Assembly: GCA_037127255.1 (NCBI GenBank)
Contig: JBANSL010000013.1
Span: forward strand, 82,404,188 to 82,468,187
Length of the DNA: 64,000 nt
Direction: 5' to 3'
Source of the DNA: Persicaria tinctoria
Lineage: Eukaryota > Streptophyta > Magnoliopsida > Caryophyllales > Polygonaceae
Shown here: piece by piece, positions 58,381 to 64,000 of the stretch
Layout of the letters: every line of letters begins with the position of its first letter
How positions within the stretch are numbered: position 1 is the first letter of the stretch
Program-made: the position numbers and the translations under genes
The notes under the pieces: model-generated
What the model saw: the letters and a program-made list of their open reading frames with translations, nothing else
What the model was told of the DNA's origin: nothing
Database searches by the model: none

Positions 58381-59265
58381 ATGAAAGTTTATTATGTTAT
58401 CTATGTCCTATCATATGTTGATGATATTTTACTGATTTCTAAATTTGAGAAAAATATTATAGACGTTAAAAGAAATCCACATAAACATTTTGATATGAAA
58501 GACTTAGGTACAACTAAGAAAATACTTGGTATGTGCATTAAGAGAAATAGATCTAAAAGGGAAATGTGGTTACACCAATCAGATTATGTTCTAAAGGTCT
58601 TAGATATATTTCATATTAAAGATGATAAACATAATAATATCCCTTTAGGAGCCCATCTTGACTGGATCCGGCATACAAGATTCATTTCTAATGCTCAATC
58701 GAAGAAAGTGAAATCTATACCATATAATGTTGTAGTAGGTTATGTGATATATATAGCATGATATGTCTGAACCTATTGAGAAACATTGGTTAGCTGTGAA
58801 GTATTTGTTGAAATATTTGCTTGGAATAGTTAACTTGGGTTTGCATTATTCCGAGCATGCTTCTTCCTTCGAGTTATCTGGCTATGGTGATTCTGATTTT
58901 GCTAGTAATAAAGATACTCGTAAGTCTATTACTTCTTACGTGTGTATTTGGGTTGGCAATTGCATTTCATGGAAATCACAACTACAATCTATTGTTTCTT
59001 TGTCATCGACTCAAGCTAAATATATAGCAGCAACATAAGCCTGTAAAGAGGTTATCTAACTGCAGGATATGCTTAGAGAAATTGAGGATAAACATTATGC
59101 TTGTTTTGCATATTAATAACCAAAGTGCTCTTTATTTGTGTAACGATCTCATGTACCATGAAATAACAAAACATATTGATGTTATATATCACTTTATTAG
59201 AGAAAAAGTTGATGATAATGTCATTCATGTTAAGAAAATTGATGGTTGATACAATCTTGCAGATT
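58381..59265 (+). pseudogene. Copia reverse transcriptase and RNase H, 5'-truncated
   Basis: The frame 58381-58761 contains the polymerase motif LSYVDDILLIS and KDLGTTKKILGM, followed by WLHQSDYVLKVLDIF. After a shift, 58763-59038 reads EHWLAVKYLLKYLLGIVNLG, GDSDFASNKDTRKSITSYV and SLSSTQAKYIAA. The end, about 59100-59265, reads NNQSALYLC and KHIDVIYHFIREKV. These are the C-terminal half of Copia Pol (Ty1/Copia). Gag, protease, integrase and the start of the reverse transcriptase are missing. Stops and shifts make it inactive. Confidence 0.9.
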
Positions 59266-59417
59266 TTGGGACAAAAATAGTTTCTTATAACAAGTTTGTG
59301 TTCTGCAAGAACTTTCTTCATTTGGAGGAAATGAAATAGGACTTGCACATGGGCTGATGACTGACCAGTTCCAAGATCCACATCTAGGGATGGTCTACCT
59401 AGAGGGGACATAGAAAA

Positions 59418-59430
59418 GTAGAGGGGCAAT
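59418..59430 (+). other. Copia polypurine tract
   Basis: GTAGAGGGGCAAT directly precedes the LTR start TGTTATG at 59431, as expected for second-strand priming. Confidence 0.75.
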
Positions 59431-60371
59431 TGTTATGTTATGTGTTTATTTTTCTAAGTTTCTAGGTGTAATATAATGTTTGTAACATTATAATGTGTGC
59501 ATGGTGGTAAATTTTAGCTAAGTTGATAAGCCTAAACCTTAGGTTACGAGCTATCCTATTGATGCTCGATTATAAGCTAATCCCGACTGAGTCGTATTGA
59601 GCTTTTATTGAGCTTGATCCTCTAATGGGATTAGTAAATAATTGAGGTGGCAATCGGGACTAAGCTTAAACCAAGGTTTAAGGCTAAGTCAGCTGGGATT
59701 GACTAAAAGGCCTAAACTCTCTGGCCCAAAGGTTTGGGCTTGAGTTGCAAGTTGGCTTCGTCAGCTCCTTAGGGTTTCACTTGGCGAAGTGTTGCGTTTT
59801 GATGTTGGAGGCTCGCCCGTGACCTAGCTATAAAAGCCTCATTTGAGGCTTTGCTAGCGTACATTGTATTGCTCTCTCTCCGTACAAGCCCTAAAAGGCT
59901 CTCTTCTCTCCACTTAGCTAGGTTTTCTGGGTTTCGCTCTTCAAAACTCCATTGTCGTCGTCTAAGCTTCGTCGTCATTGGTGCCTTCTCTTCGTGAGCT
60001 TAAAAGACGAAGGGCGCCTGTAGCTGCCTTCTTCCTCCGGTCGGCGAGAGTTGTTTGAGATCGAAAATCTTCTTCGATCTCGAGTCCCACACGGGAATCT
60101 CTTATTATCTGTCTGATTTATCTTGTGCATGCATAGATCTAGGTTTGTTTATCACCTCTTGTATCAACTTCTACAAACTCTTTTTTCTAGTGGATTTTGG
60201 GCTGATTCTTGAGGCTCCGGGGACGCAAGATATTTGTGTGAACCTCGTTAACAAACCTCTTGTGTTGATCTTGCATCTTTTCTTTCAGATTTGTGTTTTC
60301 GATTACATTTTCGTTTTTTAACGTTTTACACTTCCGCTTATAGTTAGATTTATCGCTAAATCTTTCGAACA
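59431..60371 (+). mobile_element. Copia 3' LTR
   Basis: About 941 bp runs from TGTTATGTTATGTG to TTCGAACA. A TATA box (TATAAAAG, 59829-59836) lies in CTAGCTATAAAAGCC, as in the solo LTR at 859-1818. The end point is placed by length and likeness to that LTR and could shift by a few bases. There is no matching 5' LTR in the window because the element is 5'-truncated. Confidence 0.75.
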
Positions 60372-60921
60372 ATACGAAGTATGTTTTTTTTCTTAAGGGA
60401 GAGAGTATTAAAAAAGAAATAAGTGTCCACCTTTGATTAATTTAGTTGAAAAAGTTATTGACCACTCCGTAATAAACAAGTGTTAAATAACGAGCGGTTT
60501 GTGTAATTTCGTAAAAAATGGATAGATAAGTGCAAATTGAAAGAAATAAAGGGTGGTTTTGAAATACGGAGGGAGGAGGGGTTGGACAAGTCGTCCCTCT
60601 TTCAAACTCCCGTGGTGTGTGTGTGTCGAATCGACTGTAGACTGTACTCTGTAGTCTGTAGAGAGAGAAATCGGTGCGAGGAAGAGGAACCTATTTTTGA
60701 AATTGCACTCTTTCGGTTCTCGCCACTTCCACAGGAAGTCTAGATCTTCTCTTGGATCCATTGTTAAGGGGAGCTCTACAGCTTCTCCTTGTCCCCAAAA
60801 CCCCAGGTTTTCCGGGTAGGTTCTATTCGGAAATCAATGCCAATTTTGAGCTTCCCCGAGTTGGGAAATTTCTTCAGTTTGTGAAGCTTTGGGGTCGCTG
60901 TATCCTGTCGGAGGGGGAGTC
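60372..60921 (+). promoter_or_regulatory. Promoter and 5' UTR of the WD40-like gene
   Basis: The stretch between the LTR and the first coding ATG. A GTGTGTGTGTGT run lies at 60612-60624, and GA/CT-rich leader-like sequence follows to 60920. No clear TATA box was identified. The Copia LTR ends about 550 bp before the ATG, so it could supply promoter sequence; this is inference. Confidence 0.4.
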
Positions 60922-63800
60922 ATGGATGGGAGGAGAATATCGGCGAGCCCCAGACCGTGCAGTGTTCGGCGAGTGGTGGCGAAGAAGAGGCCGCGAGGGG
61001 TTGACGGTTTCCTCAACAGCGTTAGGAAGCTGCAGAGGAGAGAGATTTGCTCCAAGCGGGACCGCGCTTTCAGCATCAGCAATGCTCAGGAGCGATTTCG
61101 TAACATTCGCTTGCAGGTTCTACTTCCACCTCTCTCTTTCTCTCTCTCGTCTTGCTTTCTCATCCTCCTTGTTGCTTTGATCCTGTGACTTGTCTTTTGT
61201 TTAGGGCAATTTAGGGTTTTTTTGCTCTTGTTTTTGTTCTGGCGGCACTGGCACTTTTCGTTAGTGTACCGTGCAAATTGAAAAGATTCTCGATTGTGAA
61301 TGGAGATGTTTTACCCTATCCCGTATTGCTCGTTTTCCATCATGTCGTTTATGTTGATATAAGGTTTTTATAGGCAGAGTGTGGGGTGATATGGCAACTA
61401 GTTGAATTGGATGTGTTGAAAAGGGAAGAGGTAGAGTTGGAATTATGTGTTGCAAGTTTGAGCATTTCAAGTTATGTGGCATCCCAAGGGGCTAGGTTTT
61501 TCTCCGTGGTGTTGAAAGTCTGTTGCCCTTTTCACTTTTAAGGCTCTGTGTCTGTTGGGATTTGAGAGCAGGAATATAACCCTGTTTAGGTGCTTGGTGT
61601 CCGTTTAAGCTCGATATCTGGTTCACCTATTGATTTAGTTAGGATGAACGAGATTGAGTATCAGAAATCTGGTGCTTAAATTATTTGGGCAACTGTGTTA
61701 GAAGAGAAATGAACTATTTTCTTGTGGGTGGTGCTGTGGTGCTTGTGCACACGTAAGTAAGAAAGAAGGATTATGAAACCATCCCGTAGGCTGTGGAATT
61801 GTAGAATAATGGACTGGATAAGAGATTGGGTTGATGTGACATGTGCTTTGCACAGGTTTGTTGTTCATTATAAATAGGTTGGACATGGTGAGGGTTGCTG
61901 CATAAATATGTGGTAAGTTATATCACAAAGTAAGTTGCAGTAATTTGATTTTGTCTGTGGCTTCTATAAAGTTAGTTTTCTCCCTTGAAAAGAAATCTCA
62001 TGAAATAGATTCCAGTCTTTTGGTGCTTAAAATTTCTGAATCATATAAATTTATAATCAGGAGATTGATATGGCATCATTTTGGAACATTCATATTGACT
62101 TCATTCATGTTTACTGATTCATGGACATCATATTGTTGCCTTGCTTACTGTAGTGACTTCATAATTTTATTTTAAAGAGAAATTGAATCCATCATTTATT
62201 GATGAAATGACATCATTGAACTATTGTTCCTTATTTCGGCAAGAGTGACGTTAGCCTTTACTACTTCCTCTGATCAACATTAAGTCTCGTTTTAGGTTTG
62301 TGCTCAAGTTTTAAGAAATGATCAATTCTCATATTTTTGTAATGATTACCTATATATTATCACATCATTAATTGTCCATACTTCTTTTAAGCCAATCAGT
62401 GAACAATTTGAGCAAAAGTTGTCAATAAAAAACAAGTTTCTACAAAAATCTAGTAACTAAATGCTAATTATTTGTCAAGGAAACCTAAGACAACACTTAA
62501 AGATGATCAAATTTTACAACCTAAAACGGAATTGAAAGTTGAACGGAGGAGTACTGTTATTTCTGGTGATTTTGATGAAGCTTCTCAATGGGTATCCATT
62601 CTTCTGTTTTTGGTTTCTCTTCCCTCTTTAGATATGTACTCTCTCTAACCTACTTAAAGAGTTCAAACCTCAAAGCAAAAACAACCAACTCAGTACAGGC
62701 ACCCCCCCTGCGGTTGTTTCCCAAGGGATCCCTTATATGGGAAATCTTTCACTTTAGTGAAGAATTATAGGCTAGGATGAATTGGAAATTATGTGTAGCC
62801 ATTCAATGATGTTGCATCATTTTGTTCTTTACGCGCCCATCTTCAATTAGGATTATGTTGCCATGGAATGTTTTTTTCGATTGGTGATTTAATAGTGGAT
62901 TCCTTTACATGGATTTTGTGATTTTACTCTAGGAAATTCTTTGTTCTGATTCCCCACTTTCATATAACCTAGTGTACTTAGCCTTTACTACCAAGTATCA
63001 ACTGATTGTGAGTTCTCATTTCCTCAGCAAGAGTATGATTCCCATGATCTAAAAGGACACTGCTCCACTGTTCTTCCATTTTTAAGGAAAGTATCAAAAA
63101 TCATTGAGATAGTAGCAGCACATGATATTGTATTTGCTCTTGCTCAATCTGGCATCTGTGCAGCTTTTAGTAGAGGTCAGTACTTTGGATTTTCATATCA
63201 GTTTTGCGGGCTATGTTGCATGTTTTATGCTAAGGAAGAATAGCTAAACCGGTGGAAATTTTCTTAATTGCAGAGACAAATCAAAGAATATGTTTTCTGA
63301 ATGTCAGTGCAGATGAAGTGATACGGAGCTTGTTCTATAACAAGAACAATGACTCCTTGATCACTGTTTCAGTTTATGCCTCTGACAATTTCAGTTCATT
63401 GAAATGCAGAACTACAAGGATAGAGTGCGTTCTTTCTTGCCTTTTGTTTATTGATTAAGTTATTGATTTTTTTCTTGTAATTAATTGATGATATTGGTCT
63501 TCAGGTACATCAAGAGGGGAAAGCCTGATGCTGGCTTTGCACTTTTTGAATCCGAGTCACTGAAATGGCCTGGATTTGTAGAGTTTGACGATGTAAATGG
63601 AAAGGTGCTCACTTATTCTGCTCAGGACAGGTAAGTTTTTAGCTTTTACTGTCATTGTGATTTGTAGTTAGCATTTTTCATATTTATGTGAGAATGTTGG
63701 TCATTGAATTTCCATTCAGTGTATACAAGGTGTTTGATTTGAAGAATTATACCATGCTGTACTCCATTTCCGATAAAAATATCCAAGAGATTAAGATAAG
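60922..63800 (+). CDS. Plant WD40/transducin-like protein, 5' part
   Basis: Exons 60922-61116, 63028-63175, 63274-63424, 63505-63630 and 63720-63800 join in phase (0, 1, 2, 2, 2) and encode the first about 233 residues. The gene continues beyond the window. The N terminus is basic (RRISASPRPCSVRRVVAKKR), followed by FLNSVRKLQRREI. Beta-propeller-like blocks come next: VLPFLRKVSKIIEIVAAHDI, QRICFLNVSADEVIRSLFYN, FALFESESLKWPGFVEFDDV and YKVFDLKNYTMLYSISDKNI. This is a highly conserved plant protein family of transducin/WD40-like fold, single-copy in many genomes to my knowledge, with no well-established function. The start is ATG 60922, the first in this frame after a leader-like region. All introns are GT-AG. 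Intron 1 (1.9 kb) carries a MITE. Confidence 0.88.
62264..62551. mobile_element. Stowaway-like MITE in intron 1
   Basis: A 288-bp element lies between TA dinucleotides (62262-62263 and 62552-62553). Inverted ends are CTTCCTCTGATCAAC and GTTGAACGGAGGAG, and further in CGTTTTAGG / CCTAAAACG. It is AT-rich, without a frame. Confidence 0.75.
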
Positions 63801-64000
63801 GTAATTATCTACACCTTTTCTAGAATTAGTAATACTTTTCCATCCATATGTTTGAGAATACTTGAAAAAAAATGGGCCTTTATCTGCTTCACTTGGATGT
63901 CATTCGAATTTGACAATTCTACTCTTAGCAAGTGTTTCCTGACATTTTTGGTTGTTTATGAGTTGCATAATAGAAGTTGGGATTGAATTGATCATTTATT

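Noticed and set aside
59769..59978. Minus-strand frame in the Copia LTR
   Set aside because: It has no domain and lies in an LTR with clear TATA box and family likeness to 859-1818.

Overview
The window is nuclear DNA of a flowering plant, probably a eudicot (inference). The signs are spliced plant-type genes, including an ATG18 family protein, an SRC2-like C2 protein, a CYP714-type P450 and a plant WD40-like protein. The transposon load is also typical: Athila, Copia and Tat-type LTR elements, L1 LINEs, Helitrons, hAT, Stowaway-like and Mutator-like elements. No prokaryotic or organellar blocks were seen.

Four host genes look intact. Two lie at 9.95-15.1 kb (ATG18, +) and 15.68-16.63 kb (SRC2-like, -), converging tail to tail. 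The third is a five-exon CYP714-type P450 at 17.27-20.35 kb (-). The fourth is the 5' part of a WD40-like gene at 60.9-63.8 kb (+), which runs off the right edge. Their roles (autophagy, membrane/stress C2 protein, small-molecule oxidation, unknown scaffold) do not form one pathway; nothing suggests a cluster.

The rest is nested transposons. 0-2.7 kb: an antisense Tat-type LTR and leader with a 76-bp array split by a Copia solo LTR with a CTATC duplication. 2.8-7.6 kb: nested LINE copies, a large AT/GA microsatellite and an inverted-repeat element. 7.6-9.9 kb: decayed Ty3 sequence. 19-23.5 kb: MITEs, a SINE-like piece, a non-autonomous hAT and a fold-back MITE. 23.5-29.1 kb: a full-length but broken L1 LINE with 20-bp target duplications, inside an older repeat whose uninterrupted copy lies at 47.6-47.9 kb. 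29.6-30.5 kb: a Copia 5' LTR, primer site and gag start. 30.5-31.8 kb: a fold-back element whose two ends each fold like a tRNA. 32-33.4 kb: fragments of RPN9 and a papain-like protease. 35.2-43.1 kb: a long-TIR element interrupted by a 7-kb gag-protease-only Athila element. 43.5-46.9 kb: a mini-Helitron and a 3-kb solo LTR.

The most notable object is a 9.7-kb Helitron at 48,385-58,049 (minus strand). It has a canonical TCTATACTAC start and a hairpin-CTAG end and sits between A and T. It carries fragments of at least four unrelated host genes (importin-9, an RRP36-like gene, a UBC32-type E2 and a SKIP31-like gene), all in the Helitron's own orientation and with splice sites kept. It is followed by a 5'-truncated Copia element (58.3-60.4 kb). 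All family assignments come from reading motifs by eye; no database search was run.
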